Below are positions 8,133 through 18,176 of a stretch of 64,000 nucleotides of DNA, piece by piece. Made by a program: the position numbers and the translations under genes. This stretch comes from Mesotoga sp. BH458_6_3_2_1 (GTDB taxonomy: Bacteria; Thermotogota; Thermotogae; Petrotogales; Kosmotogaceae). Numbering within the stretch: position 1 is the stretch's first letter; each line of letters opens with the position of its first letter. The DNA is taken from the NCBI RefSeq assembly GCF_003664995.1, contig NZ_JFHL01000029.1:1-64000 (forward strand), given 5' to 3'. The notes below the pieces were generated by a model. It saw only the letters and a program-made list of their open reading frames with translations. It searched no databases and was not told where the DNA came from.

Positions 8133-9902
8133 GTGCTTAAAATAAGAGTTGAGAGCATCAAAGAGTTGATTCTTGCCGGCGGGAGAGAATTCAAGATAGA
8201 GAAAGAAGACCTGAGCGTTGACTATGCCTTCTCCAGTCTTCCCGATTCATCTGCTGTTCTTGTTCAAGTTACGATTCGAAACGTGAGCGATACTCCACTG
8301 AGAGTTGGGAAGGTAGATCTGATTGAAATTCAAGACGTCAGTGAACCTGTTTATTATAACAATTGGCAGTCCTGGTTTCCCTTCAAGGCCTACTGGGAAC
8401 AACCTTTAGTGGAACCTCTAGTTCAATTTGCCGATTCACAGGGGATCAGCCTTCTTGCAGCTACCCCTATTCCGGAAATCTTGAGAGAGGGGTTTAGACC
8501 GAGCGACTACTTTATCGCCACAGATGAACTTCTGGTGGGTTTCGTCTCCAATGAATTTTCTCATCAGTACTTCCTATGGAACGATGAATCTTCAAGCATT
8601 AAGGGTGTTGCAGATCTCTTTGGGACCAGATTACTGCCTGGGGAATCGATTGAACTGGAGACAATGGCCATATATGGCAGTAACACTCTCTGGGAAATGC
8701 TTGAAGAGTATGCAGACTTGATAAATAAGAAGAACTCAGTAGAATTCAGAGAGTTTGAAGGGATCGGATGGTGCAGCTGGTACCACTATTTCACAGAGAT
8801 CACTTTCGAGGAGCTGTCTAAGAATGTGAGACTCCTTGCAGAAATCAGAAAGCGCGAGAAGATAGATTACAGGCTTGTTCAACTGGATGACGGCTATCAA
8901 GAAGACATAGGTGATTGGCTTCAAACCAACTCCAAGTTTCCCGAATTGAAGGAAATTGCGTCGGAAATCAAGAGAGAAGGGTTCATGGCAGGACTTTGGA
9001 TAGCGCCCTTTTCCGCTTCTGAGACTTCCAGACTGTTCAATGAGCACAGAAATTGGTTTGTTAGAAACGATGATGAAAGCCCCAAAGTCGCTTACAGAAA
9101 CTGGGGGAAACGGATATTCGCACTTGACAGCACGAACCCCGAAGCCTTGACTTATCTAAAAAACTTGATAAAGTCGATTAGAGATTCTGGCTTTGATTAC
9201 TTGAAGATAGATTTCCTCTTCGCGGGTGCCATCCCGGGAAGGAGGTTTGATGAAAGCGTTAGTCCCGTCGAAGCCTACAGAACAGGCATGCGGATGATCA
9301 GAGACGCTGCTGGAGAGGATTGCTTCATTCTTGGTTGTGGGGCGCCGCTCCTCCCTTCAGTTGGTTTTGTCGACGGAATGAGGATAGGATCAGATACTGC
9401 GCCTCATTGGAACGGTGAACCCATGGATATCGGGGTTCCCAGCGCAAGATTCTGCTTGAGGAACGCATACACAAGATCTTTCATGCACCGAAGACTGTGG
9501 CTCAACGATCCTGATACGATAATCCTCAGAGACTGCGACCTCACCGAAGATGAAAAGAGAATCTTTGCTCTGTCGGTGGGATTGCTTGACGGAATGATGC
9601 TCAATAGCGATGACATGGCGCGAGTAGACAAAAATGGAATAGAGCTGCTAAGAGAAGCGATATCGCTTAGAGGGGGAGAACCAAGGGTATTCCTTGACGG
9701 TATGAATGGGGTTTTTGCGGCCTGCACGAGAAAGGCATCTCAAAGTAACGTGATTTCATTTGTGAATCTTACTGATACACCGAGGCATTCGATAAAACTA
9801 AAGGAAATGTATCGGGATTGGTCCGGTGTGGTGCCTTCTGTCGATGAAGTTGAGCTTCCTTGCAGAAGCATCTGGATACAAAAGAGTAGATCCACAAAAT
9901 AA
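8133..9902 (+). CDS. galA: GH36 alpha-galactosidase
   Basis: Retaining alpha-galactosidase of family GH36 that removes terminal alpha-1,6-galactose from melibiose, raffinose-type oligosaccharides or galactomannan fragments. An N-terminal beta-sandwich (about 1-200) precedes the TIM barrel, marked by GWCSWYHYF and VQLDDGYQEDIGDW. The nucleophile is D360 in YLKIDFLFAGA and the acid/base is D421 in MRIGSDTAPHW. This arrangement resembles the Thermotoga maritima enzyme. No signal peptide is seen, so it is cytosolic and would act on imported oligosaccharides. The GTG start has GAGGTGAT 5 nt upstream. At 589 aa it is slightly longer than the T. maritima protein. Galactokinase upstream would use its product. 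Confidence 0.92.
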   Translation: MLKIRVESIKELILAGGREFKIEKEDLSVDYAFSSLPDSSAVLVQVTIRNVSDTPLRVGKVDLIEIQDVSEPVYYNNWQSWFPFKAYWEQPLVEPLVQFADSQGISLLAATPIPEILREGFRPSDYFIATDELLVGFVSNEFSHQYFLWNDESSSIKGVADLFGTRLLPGESIELETMAIYGSNTLWEMLEEYADLINKKNSVEFREFEGIGWCSWYHYFTEITFEELSKNVRLLAEIRKREKIDYRLVQLDDGYQEDIGDWLQTNSKFPELKEIASEIKREGFMAGLWIAPFSASETSRLFNEHRNWFVRNDDESPKVAYRNWGKRIFALDSTNPEALTYLKNLIKSIRDSGFDYLKIDFLFAGAIPGRRFDESVSPVEAYRTGMRMIRDAAGEDCFILGCGAPLLPSVGFVDGMRIGSDTAPHWNGEPMDIGVPSARFCLRNAYTRSFMHRRLWLNDPDTIILRDCDLTEDEKRIFALSVGLLDGMMLNSDDMARVDKNGIELLREAISLRGGEPRVFLDGMNGVFAACTRKASQSNVISFVNLTDTPRHSIKLKEMYRDWSGVVPSVDEVELPCRSIWIQKSRSTK

Positions 9903-10011
9903 AGAGTCCGTTGCCCGAACCTGTTCGTGAAGATTGAACAGTGCTTATTGCACTATCATCATTCATGCAATACTGTCTTCGGTAGCTGATTTCTGTTCCG
10001 GAGGTGAGGTT

Positions 10012-12021
10012 TCAATCCTCCTGTACTAGAATCCAGACGGTCAACGGTGGGATCTCGGCCGTGTTTTCGTATAAAGAAATGTTTCTTCCAGAAAGGTATT
10101 CGCAGAATTCTCCTTCGAATTCAGGGTTGAAAAAGGCATTTTCCCTTGAAGGGTTAATCACAACGATCACTTCGTCATAGTCCTTCCATCTCCTGAATGA
10201 GAAAACCGGTCCTTCAGCCGTCAATACTTCATATTCTCCATCTCTAATCGATTCATGAGCTCTTCTAAGATCAATAAGGGTTTTGTAGAAGTCGTAGATC
10301 TCCCAATTCCATTTCTCCTCATCCCAAAGCATGGGAGCCCTGTTTTCGGGATCCTTTCCGCCCTTCATTCCAACTTCATCTCCGTAGTAAATAACAGGGC
10401 TTCCGATGAAAGTCATCTGAATCGCCACTGCTATCTTCAGAAGATCAACCTGATTGAAGGCAAGGGTAAGAATTCTCTCGGTATCGTGGCTGTCTAGAAT
10501 GTTCCATAGAGAATGCAGCATCTGAGGTGGATAAGCGTTCAGATACAGATTAGTCATGGCTGCGAACTTTGCAGCGGAGTTTCCCGCTCTGAATACATAC
10601 TCGATCACAGCTTCCTTGAAAGGATAATTCATTGCCGAATCGAAGGTCTTACCCCTCAGAAGAGATCTTGCATCGCCCCAGAACTCTGCGACAAGAATCA
10701 TGTCCTTCTCAAGGCTCTTTACGAGTGGTCTGAAAAAACCGCTCCAGAAGAGAGGGTCGACTTCTGTAGCGACATCGAGGCGCCAGCCACCAATTCCTTC
10801 AAAATCGTACTTGCGCACAAGTCTTTCCACGTAAGCCTGCCAGCCTTCGTTGAGGCTGTTTACCTTAGGCATGTATGCGTAGCCGTTCCATCCCACATAT
10901 GTCATTGCCCTATCCTGGATCTTCCTTATTGGAAAGCGTTTGACAAAATACCAGTCCTTGTAGGGGGAAGTTTCCTCTCTTTCACGGAGATCTTTGAATG
11001 CGAAGAAGTCGTAGCCGGTATGATTAAAAACTCCATCGAGAATCAACTTGATACCAGAATCTTCTGCCAGTGAAATGAATTCCTCGAAAACATAGTCGTT
11101 GCCGAAATTATCATCGATCTTAAGGTAGTCTTCAGTATCGTACTTGTGGCTTGAAGGACTCTCGAAAATGGGATTCAGATAGATGGCCTCTACCCCCAGT
11201 TCAAGAATATGATCGAAGTGATCGATGATTCCTTTGAGGTCTCCGCCAAAAAAACCGTCACCCCCCAGGTTCGCATAGGCGGGGTCAACATCCCAGGACT
11301 GGGATCCGTTGGGGTCGTTACTGGGATCTCCGTTTGCGAATCTCTCGGGAAATATCTGATAGTAGAGCACTCCTTTAGACCATTCAGGTAGTTCGAAGTA
11401 GGAGATAGGAAGTCTCTCTTTGGAAAAACTGAAGAAAGCACGAGGCTCTCGACATAGTCCAAGAGAATCGAGGATGACTGAGTCCTTTCCTGTTCCAATC
11501 TTGAAGTAGTATTCAAGTATTTCGACCTCAATTCTTTCGCTTCGATAGAAGCTTTGGTTGCCGAAATCACGGAGATATTCGAGTGGGTACTCTTTGTCAT
11601 CGATTACCAACTGCACTTCATAAGTTTCACCTGAGGGCAGTGAAACAGCGAAGTAAAACTCCTTTTCATTTACCGGGTTGAAATAATCCCTATTTCCAAA
11701 ATCATGAATGACAGAATTCTGAAGCTCCCCGAAGTCCTCGACGAACAGAAGAAAAAGTCCGTTTTCAGTTTCGCTTTGATTGCCACGATCGCTTTCGGCT
11801 GTGAGAGTGGATTCTTCCGTAGAGAAATAGTAGTGATACATGCCCGGTTCAAGAGTCGTTTCGGTTCTCCACCAGTTGTTTTCTAGCCGCGACATTTCCA
11901 GCTCAGATGACTTCTCGAGAATTACTACCGTAGGCGTAGACTCCGATGTGGTAATGAATGAAACTCCATGAGTCATAACTATTGCCGAGATGAATATCAA
12001 GACCATCGTTCTCTTCATCAT
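10012..12021 (-). CDS. secreted GH13 alpha-amylase/neopullulanase-like glycosidase
   Basis: GH13 alpha-glucan hydrolase of about 669 aa. A signal peptide (residues 1-21, basic then hydrophobic) is followed by a beta-rich N-terminal region (about 30-235) like the CBM34/N domains of cyclomaltodextrinase and neopullulanase. The catalytic barrel then starts at WSKGVLYYQIFPERFANGDP. The four GH13 motifs are DGVFNHTGYD, GGWRLDVATEVD with the nucleophile Asp, ILVAEFWGD with the acid/base Glu, and LDSHDTER. The reading frame stays open far upstream. The true start is placed at 12021 because AGGAGG precedes it and its ATG overlaps the upstream TGA as ATGA. Substrate is probably starch or maltodextrin outside the cytoplasm. 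Confidence 0.88.
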   Translation of the reverse strand: MMKRTMVLIFISAIVMTHGVSFITTSESTPTVVILEKSSELEMSRLENNWWRTETTLEPGMYHYYFSTEESTLTAESDRGNQSETENGLFLLFVEDFGELQNSVIHDFGNRDYFNPVNEKEFYFAVSLPSGETYEVQLVIDDKEYPLEYLRDFGNQSFYRSERIEVEILEYYFKIGTGKDSVILDSLGLCREPRAFFSFSKERLPISYFELPEWSKGVLYYQIFPERFANGDPSNDPNGSQSWDVDPAYANLGGDGFFGGDLKGIIDHFDHILELGVEAIYLNPIFESPSSHKYDTEDYLKIDDNFGNDYVFEEFISLAEDSGIKLILDGVFNHTGYDFFAFKDLREREETSPYKDWYFVKRFPIRKIQDRAMTYVGWNGYAYMPKVNSLNEGWQAYVERLVRKYDFEGIGGWRLDVATEVDPLFWSGFFRPLVKSLEKDMILVAEFWGDARSLLRGKTFDSAMNYPFKEAVIEYVFRAGNSAAKFAAMTNLYLNAYPPQMLHSLWNILDSHDTERILTLAFNQVDLLKIAVAIQMTFIGSPVIYYGDEVGMKGGKDPENRAPMLWDEEKWNWEIYDFYKTLIDLRRAHESIRDGEYEVLTAEGPVFSFRRWKDYDEVIVVINPSRENAFFNPEFEGEFCEYLSGRNISLYENTAEIPPLTVWILVQED

Positions 12022-12947
12022 TTCAACTCCTCCTTGATTCTTCTCCTGGTCAATGCGTTCGCACCCCAAACTCCGAATAGAATGAGAGCTACTCCAAGAA
12101 TCTGAATTGAACCAAACCTTTCGCCCCTGAAGACAACACCGGCCAGAAGAGACACAACAGTTGACAGGTAAACAAATACAGTTGAACGCGAAGCTTGGAG
12201 TTTGGACAACATGAAGTTTATAAGAAAGAAGGCTCCAACCGACGATAATGTACCGAGGTAAAGCGCAGCAATGGCGACACGAGGCTGAGCGATTCCACCG
12301 ATGTATAGCAAAAACTCTCCTCTTGACAGGGACAGTATAACTGCAATCACGGTGAAAGAGATGAAACCCATCGTCATCATATGATATGTGATCTCCCATG
12401 ATCTGAACTTCACCGAGGCTTTTCGGGAGAGAATGTTATAGAAGGCTGCCGAGATTGTGCTGCCTATTAAAATGACAGGCCCCAGGGGACTGCTTCCTGC
12501 GGAAATACCCTTTCCGGCGGTGATCAAGGTTATGCCAAACAGCGCAGTCAAGACCGAGATTATCTGTGGGGCGGCAAGTCTCTCTTTAAGGAATATCCTG
12601 GCGAAGATCAGGACGAAGATAGGAATTGTCGAAAGGAGAATTCCAGCTTCCGATGAAGTTGACAAAGAGACGCCAACATTTTCGAAGATGAAGTACATGA
12701 CTGGTTGAACAAGACTGAGAAGAAGCAGGTCTTTGAAAACTGCTCTATAGGGTCTGATTCTGATGATACCAGACAATCTGAACAATGAAATAGTCAGAAA
12801 GGCAACGGAGAACCTGTACGAAAGAAAGTACATGGGATTTGTGTATTCAAGAGCGTTCTTCGTAAATAGAAAGGAAAGACCAAAGATAACTGAAGAACCG
12901 ATTCCTGCAAAATATGCCAAGAGCCTATCTCTTTCTATCTCTGCCAT
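12018..12947 (-). CDS. EamA/DMT-superfamily transporter
   Basis: Ten-helix drug/metabolite transporter (about 309 aa) with two EamA repeats of five helices, residues about 8-145 and 155-300. Hydrophobic helices alternate with short basic loops such as SRKASVKFRSWE, and the C-terminus is basic (LTRRRIKEELK), as in inner-membrane exporters of this family. Substrate is unknown. The start is placed at MAEIERDRL because GAGGTG lies 6 nt upstream; the reading frame stays open for 33 more codons without a ribosome site. Its stop overlaps the start of the GH13 gene, so the two are translationally coupled. Confidence 0.88.
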   Translation of the reverse strand: MAEIERDRLLAYFAGIGSSVIFGLSFLFTKNALEYTNPMYFLSYRFSVAFLTISLFRLSGIIRIRPYRAVFKDLLLLSLVQPVMYFIFENVGVSLSTSSEAGILLSTIPIFVLIFARIFLKERLAAPQIISVLTALFGITLITAGKGISAGSSPLGPVILIGSTISAAFYNILSRKASVKFRSWEITYHMMTMGFISFTVIAVILSLSRGEFLLYIGGIAQPRVAIAALYLGTLSSVGAFFLINFMLSKLQASRSTVFVYLSTVVSLLAGVVFRGERFGSIQILGVALILFGVWGANALTRRRIKEELK

Positions 12948-13061
12948 AAAGCACCTCAACCAATAATAGCACTGCGATGAAGTAACCGGCAACCTTAGGG
13001 CTTTGTCGCCTTTGCATAGTCTATAATAGTAGTGATCTCCTTTCAAGAAGGCGGTGTTGTT

Positions 13062-15533
13062 TTGTTCAGAAGGTATATGCTGGTCTTTGTTCTGCTGATT
13101 TCAATAATTGTCAGTGGATACTCATTCAGAGATTTGGACTGGTTGAAGCATGAATCAGAGCACTTTGTTTATATATACCACGACGAAGTGGCAGGCTCTG
13201 TTTCCCAAATTGAAGAGATTGCAGAAAACGCCTTCCTTGGCTTGAGCGAGCTGCTCGGAAACCCTTTCAGAGACAAGATCTCCATATTGATTGGAGGCTA
13301 CGAGGATCGATCAAACGGTCTGGCAAATCCAATCATGGAATCAATCTACATAATGACGATCGGTCTCGACTATCCCTACAGAAATGACGGCTTCTGGTTG
13401 GAGGAAGTAATCACTCACGAACTTAGTCATCTATTTCAGATGACCGCAACAACTCCAGTGGGAAACTTTCTGAGGAATTATTTCTCAAGGCTTTACCTTC
13501 CTAACGCCCTTCAGCCCATGTGGTTCACCGAAGGCTTTGCCCAGCTAGGTAGCGAGCTTATTGGAGACCTTTATGAGTACGATTACAGACGCTTGCCTTT
13601 TCTTTGGGATCAACTTGACAAAGAAGATTCCTTTCTCGAGGAGACCGTTGTGTCTGGTTACAGCGGCATCGGGGGAGAGGCGTATTACAATTACGGCTAT
13701 GCATTCCTGACATTCCTATATGAGACCTATGGCTTTGAAAGCATTCAGGAATTGGTCAAAATAAAGTCGGGGATTCTTGGATTCGCCGGAGTTGAAGTCG
13801 CTTTCAGAATGGTTTATGAAAAGAGTTATGAAGAATTGAAGGCAGAATTCATAGAGATTCAGACGCATAGATGGAAGGAAATTGAAGTCCCCACGATTAA
13901 CAAATACTCTCAGAAAATCGAGGAATTTGTCAGTCACTTCAGACCAAAGAATTATTCAGGTGGATTGTACTATCTCGCTTACGATAGAGAGATGAGATGT
14001 TACTCGCTGTACAAGGAAGGAACCGAAATTCTCAATTCAACCATGGAGATTCTTGATTTCTCCGTTTTCGAAAATGAAATAGCACTTCTCGTTTTCGAAA
14101 GAGAAGTATCTGAGACAAGGCTATATTTCTTCAGAGAAGGAAAACTGGAAAGGACAAAACACGCCCATCTTCTGGGGATTGATTTTCTAGGTAAGGACCG
14201 CCTGGTTGTTCTGAAGAATAACTTTGGAATTCCTTCAGTGGAGATTCTTTCTCTAAGAAATGAAAGGATCACACCGATCTTCGAATCTTCTGCCGGTGCT
14301 GAAATGCAGATTGACAACCTCAGAGCTTCTCTTGAAGGAACTCTGGTCGCATTCAGGGTAAATATTCTTGGAAGTAAGTATTTGGCGCTTTATTCTTCAA
14401 TTGACGAGAATCTAAACCTCTTTGAGGTAACTAAGGATTTTTCAATCGGCAGCTGGACGGCTAATGGGTTTCTTATTTCCATTCAAAACGGCGTCGGCAG
14501 CGGCATTTATCTCCTGACACCAGGAGGAAAGATGTCCGGACAGGCCTCCTTTGCCAGGTACGTCAGGGAGCCCGCCAGAATTAGAGATGGATTTGTTGCC
14601 GCGGGTCAGTTTCATGGCAACAAACTGCTCCAGGCCTCAGATACTAAGCCTGCCGACTTTGAACTGGATGCAGTCGAGATTGATTTTCACTCTGCTGAAC
14701 CCGTAGAGGGGACTAAGTATGATGGTTTTGCAAACTGGAAGTTCATTTCACCGATCCCATACAAAGGATTATCGGTCCTTTTCACCGACCTGACGTTTCA
14801 CAACAAACTCATTGCAGGAGGTTCATTTAATTTCGAAACGATGCAACCGGGTCTTCACATAGAACTCCTCAGTGAAGATTACGCGCCAGTCGATTTTGCT
14901 CTTTCAGTTGCATTTTCGGATCTTAGGCCACAAGCTTCTTTGGATGCCTACAGACAGTACAGAATAAACCCGAAACTTTCATTCGGCTGGAGGGCCAGAT
15001 TTGAATACCCTCTGCGAGTCTCTGGATCGGTCAATGCGATTCTTCAAGATTCTTCAGCTCTTTATGGTGGTCAAGCTTCGCTAGAGACTCTAATCAATAT
15101 TAGAGATACTCAGACAGCGACATCGAATCTCGTCGATGTAGGTATAAACGTTGATTTTGACTGGAAGAGAGGCGGATTCACCATCGATTCTACTATCTTC
15201 TCAAGAGTAACCTTCGGTGCTGATCCTTCTGTTGTGCCGGTCGAAATGTGGGACTTCAGAGATACTTCAAATATTGTTGTCGGGCTATCAGTTTCTTCGG
15301 ATTACGCTGTTTCTAGGAGAGGAATCAATCTCTTGAATCTCGTCCATCTTTCAGAAGAAGGGATAGGGGCGAAAATTGACCTGCTGATTGGAAGCCGTTT
15401 TTCCTGGAGATTGGCATTGTACAAATTCGAGACTGCCTATCTTTACGCAGCATACCCGATAGACATCAGAATGGGAGTCATGCTCCAGAACATGAAGCCC
15501 CTTCCATACTTTGAATTCAGACTACTCTACTAG
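13062..15533 (+). CDS. surface gluzincin metallopeptidase (peptidase MA-like) with repeat and putative beta-barrel tail
   Basis: Large exported protein of about 823 aa. TTG at 13062 with AAGGCGGTG upstream gives RRYMLVFVLLISIIVSGYS, a clear signal peptide. Residues about 40-270 form a gluzincin domain: zinc motif HELSH in EEVITHELSHLFQMT and the downstream Glu of MWFTEGFAQLGSE. The middle (about 290-540) alternates short strands like TolB/WD-type repeats. The C-terminal third is rich in alternating polar/aromatic strands and ends in FEFRLLY, as expected for an outer-membrane beta-barrel. Function is inferred as cell-surface (toga) proteolysis. Its 3' end overlaps the convergent GH31 gene by 12 nt. 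The barrel reading is less certain than the peptidase. Confidence 0.75.
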   Translation: MFRRYMLVFVLLISIIVSGYSFRDLDWLKHESEHFVYIYHDEVAGSVSQIEEIAENAFLGLSELLGNPFRDKISILIGGYEDRSNGLANPIMESIYIMTIGLDYPYRNDGFWLEEVITHELSHLFQMTATTPVGNFLRNYFSRLYLPNALQPMWFTEGFAQLGSELIGDLYEYDYRRLPFLWDQLDKEDSFLEETVVSGYSGIGGEAYYNYGYAFLTFLYETYGFESIQELVKIKSGILGFAGVEVAFRMVYEKSYEELKAEFIEIQTHRWKEIEVPTINKYSQKIEEFVSHFRPKNYSGGLYYLAYDREMRCYSLYKEGTEILNSTMEILDFSVFENEIALLVFEREVSETRLYFFREGKLERTKHAHLLGIDFLGKDRLVVLKNNFGIPSVEILSLRNERITPIFESSAGAEMQIDNLRASLEGTLVAFRVNILGSKYLALYSSIDENLNLFEVTKDFSIGSWTANGFLISIQNGVGSGIYLLTPGGKMSGQASFARYVREPARIRDGFVAAGQFHGNKLLQASDTKPADFELDAVEIDFHSAEPVEGTKYDGFANWKFISPIPYKGLSVLFTDLTFHNKLIAGGSFNFETMQPGLHIELLSEDYAPVDFALSVAFSDLRPQASLDAYRQYRINPKLSFGWRARFEYPLRVSGSVNAILQDSSALYGGQASLETLINIRDTQTATSNLVDVGINVDFDWKRGGFTIDSTIFSRVTFGADPSVVPVEMWDFRDTSNIVVGLSVSSDYAVSRRGINLLNLVHLSEEGIGAKIDLLIGSRFSWRLALYKFETAYLYAAYPIDIRMGVMLQNMKPLPYFEFRLLY

Positions 15534-17771
15534 AATATCGCAACCCTCGGGAGAATCGCAGATTTCTGCTTCATGAAGCCCCGATTCATTATATATTTCA
15601 AACGACAAGACTCTCTCCTTACACATAAAGGTTCCTTTCTGAGGTCGGATCTCGATCTTGATTCCATAATGTGTGTTGGTTACAACTAGCTTTTTGATTG
15701 AGTATTCACCAGTTTTATAGGCGTAAGTGAAGCCATCGTCCTCGTATAGATCGAATTCGGCTCGTTCTTTCACAAAGCCAGTGATATGAAGGTCTCCCCA
15801 GGAGCCACTCTCTGTGTACTGTGAACTGGCTGTAGTAACTAGTAGGGTGTCCCGCCTCTGAAAGTGAGGAACCGTGTTCAAAGGAGCGTTCACCCAAATG
15901 TGGCCGCCTTCGATAACACTCTTACTGTTGAGATCAAGCCACTCTCCTTCCGGTAGGTACACATGTCTTCCCTCTGAATTCCTTTGATAGACGGGTGCTA
16001 CCATTATAGCTGAACCCAACATAAACTGGTCATCGGCGTAGTAAGTCTCCCTGTCTTGGGGCCAGACTAATGAGAGAGGTCTTATCATAGTGGTCTCACC
16101 ATCTACTGATTGCTTGTGAATCGAGTAAAGGTATGGAAGTAATGAATATCGGAGATCGATAGCCTTCTTGACAAGCCTTTCCACTTCTTCATCGAAGGCC
16201 CAGGGTTCCTGTCTTCTAGTGCCAATGGCGCTGTGATTTCTGAAAAAGGGAAGAAATGCCCCGAACTGTGTCCAGCGGACAAGCAACTCTCCGCTGCAAT
16301 CACCTCCGAAGCCCCCCACATCACAACCGGTGAAGCTCACCCCGGCCAGCGAAATAGATTGCACCAGCCTTATTTCACTCAGAAGGTGCTCCCACTGGCT
16401 ATCATTGTCTCCGGTCCACAGGATGGCGTATCGTTGAATTCCGGGGTAAGATGACCTTGTAATGTTGAACGGTCTTCTTCCAGGATCGTATCTCCTAATA
16501 CCTTCATAGGCGGCTCTAGCCATATTGAATCCGTAGATGTTTCTAACCTCACTGTGCAGGTGTACTATTCCTCCGTCATCTCTCTGTGTGAAATCATTCC
16601 CATAGTCATGATACTTTTTCTTCGACATGATTCTACCGAAAAGAAACTCGGTTTCTATTCCTCGGTCCTCCAGTTCAGAAGACATCAGTCTTAGTTCTTT
16701 CAGTGATTCCGGCGTGTAGAATATTGCAGGTTCATTCATGTCGTTCCAGAATCCAGCTATTCCATTCTTCAATAAGCGATCGTAATACTTTCCCCACCAA
16801 CTTCTCGTGGCCGCGTTCAGGAAGTCGGGAAAGCTCGATTCTCCAGGCCAGACAGCCGCTCTGAAAAGTCTGCCGTCTTCCCGCTTGCAGAATGAATCAT
16901 TTTTGATTCCTTCTTCGAATACGTCATATCCATCGACGGCCTTGACTCCTGGATCGACTATCGCGACAACTTTCATTCCCATACTGGAGAGTTCATCGAT
17001 CATCGAGGATGGTTCGGGAAAGCGATCGCTGTTCCAAGTGAAGACCATAAATTCATCCATGTAGTCTATATCAAGGTAAATAGCGTCACAAGGAATCTTC
17101 CGGTCTCTGAATTCCTTTGCGATGTCCAGAACAGTTTTTTCGTCTGCGTAGGACCATCTTGATTGGTGATAACCTAAAGACCAGATGGGCAAGAACATGG
17201 GATTGCCTGTGAGCTTGAAAATATCCCTCAGGATCTCTTCGGGTTTCTCGAAAAACATGAAGAGATCAAAACCACTGCCTTCCACATCAATCTTCAGCCG
17301 GTCTCTGATCTCGAACCCTACGTCGAATCTCGAATAGCCTGGATGATCAAGGAAGAAGCCAATCTGCCTCTCGGGAGAGGAAATGTAGAAGATTGGAAGG
17401 GTTGAGTATAACTTTTTTTTTGATGGCGAGTGATCCGGTTCGTCTGTGTTGTACATCTCATAGACCCCGCCTCTCTTGTTCAGGGGTCCGATGGTCTGTC
17501 CAAGTCCGAGAACTGCCTGGTCGTTATGTAGTTCGATCGTAATACTGAATCCATCTGTCTTTTCTTCAATCTTCATCTCGTTGAAGTCCTGCGATGAGGA
17601 TCCTTCTAGCCCATGCAGTCTCAACCCTTGGAAGAGATGATTTGCCGCGGCGCTATCCAGTTCTTCTTCAGGCGCCGCCAATACCGAACCAGTTTCAAAC
17701 TTCGTCTTACCCTCTCTTTCAACTTCCATTTTGATTACTGAATCGAAGTAGCGAAAGAATCGTTTCCTCAA
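15522..17771 (-). CDS. GH31 alpha-glucosidase
   Basis: Family GH31 exo-alpha-glycosidase, probably an alpha-glucosidase acting on maltose-type oligosaccharides in the cytosol. An N-terminal beta-sandwich carries the galactose-mutarotase-like strand LGLGQTIGPLNKRG. The barrel contains IPCDAIYLDIDYMD and the nucleophile D344 in GFWNDMNEPAIF. The acid/base Asp is in ILWTGDNDSQWEHL, and RNHSAIG is conserved. Two C-terminal beta domains end the chain. TTG at 17771 is chosen because GGAGG lies 7 nt before it; an ATG 12 codons upstream has no site. There is no signal peptide. About 749 aa. Confidence 0.92.
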   Translation of the reverse strand: MRKRFFRYFDSVIKMEVEREGKTKFETGSVLAAPEEELDSAAANHLFQGLRLHGLEGSSSQDFNEMKIEEKTDGFSITIELHNDQAVLGLGQTIGPLNKRGGVYEMYNTDEPDHSPSKKKLYSTLPIFYISSPERQIGFFLDHPGYSRFDVGFEIRDRLKIDVEGSGFDLFMFFEKPEEILRDIFKLTGNPMFLPIWSLGYHQSRWSYADEKTVLDIAKEFRDRKIPCDAIYLDIDYMDEFMVFTWNSDRFPEPSSMIDELSSMGMKVVAIVDPGVKAVDGYDVFEEGIKNDSFCKREDGRLFRAAVWPGESSFPDFLNAATRSWWGKYYDRLLKNGIAGFWNDMNEPAIFYTPESLKELRLMSSELEDRGIETEFLFGRIMSKKKYHDYGNDFTQRDDGGIVHLHSEVRNIYGFNMARAAYEGIRRYDPGRRPFNITRSSYPGIQRYAILWTGDNDSQWEHLLSEIRLVQSISLAGVSFTGCDVGGFGGDCSGELLVRWTQFGAFLPFFRNHSAIGTRRQEPWAFDEEVERLVKKAIDLRYSLLPYLYSIHKQSVDGETTMIRPLSLVWPQDRETYYADDQFMLGSAIMVAPVYQRNSEGRHVYLPEGEWLDLNSKSVIEGGHIWVNAPLNTVPHFQRRDTLLVTTASSQYTESGSWGDLHITGFVKERAEFDLYEDDGFTYAYKTGEYSIKKLVVTNTHYGIKIEIRPQKGTFMCKERVLSFEIYNESGLHEAEICDSPEGCDILVE

Positions 17772-17861
17772 AGCAGTGCCTCCAGTTCTAGGAAATATCG
17801 ATCTCATTGTACAACAAGATGATAGACTTTGTATGTAAAGTGATGCCAGGGAGGTAGTCTG

Positions 17862-18176
17862 ATGACAGTCAGGAAAGCTATTGAGAAGATCAAAGGATTG
17901 GAAGCTGAGAGGCTTTCGGAGATTAGCGGAAAATACTCGTTCTTTATTGAAGGAGGTGATCCACAGAGATTCACTGTTGAGATCTGCGATGGCAGGCTAG
18001 AGGTTTTTGAAGAAGAACGACCTTCGGATTGCTCAATACGCACAGATTTTGCGACCTTTGAAGGACTGATTGAAGGAGCTGTGAATCCTCTGACGGCTTT
18101 CATGACTGGGAGTTTGAGGGTATCGGGCGATCTGGCCTTTGCGATGAAGCTTAACAAATTGCTTGGAGGTGAATGA
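17862..18176 (+). CDS. SCP2 sterol-binding-domain protein
   Basis: A 104-residue single-domain protein of the SCP2 fold, which forms a hydrophobic lipid-binding tunnel. Visible family features are KYSFFIEGGDPQRFTVEICDG, the CSIRTDFATFEGLIEGAVNP strand-helix and the closing PLTAFMTGSLRVSGDLAFAMKL helix region. Bacterial stand-alone SCP2 proteins are cytosolic and of uncertain ligand. GGAGGT precedes the ATG. The next gene begins immediately after its stop, so this is the first gene of a four-gene run. Confidence 0.88.
   Translation: MTVRKAIEKIKGLEAERLSEISGKYSFFIEGGDPQRFTVEICDGRLEVFEEERPSDCSIRTDFATFEGLIEGAVNPLTAFMTGSLRVSGDLAFAMKLNKLLGGE

Noticed and set aside
12022-12399. Open frame extending the GH13 gene 126 codons upstream
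   Set aside because: It overlaps the DMT transporter, lacks a ribosome site, and the signal peptide plus AGGAGG place the start at 12021.
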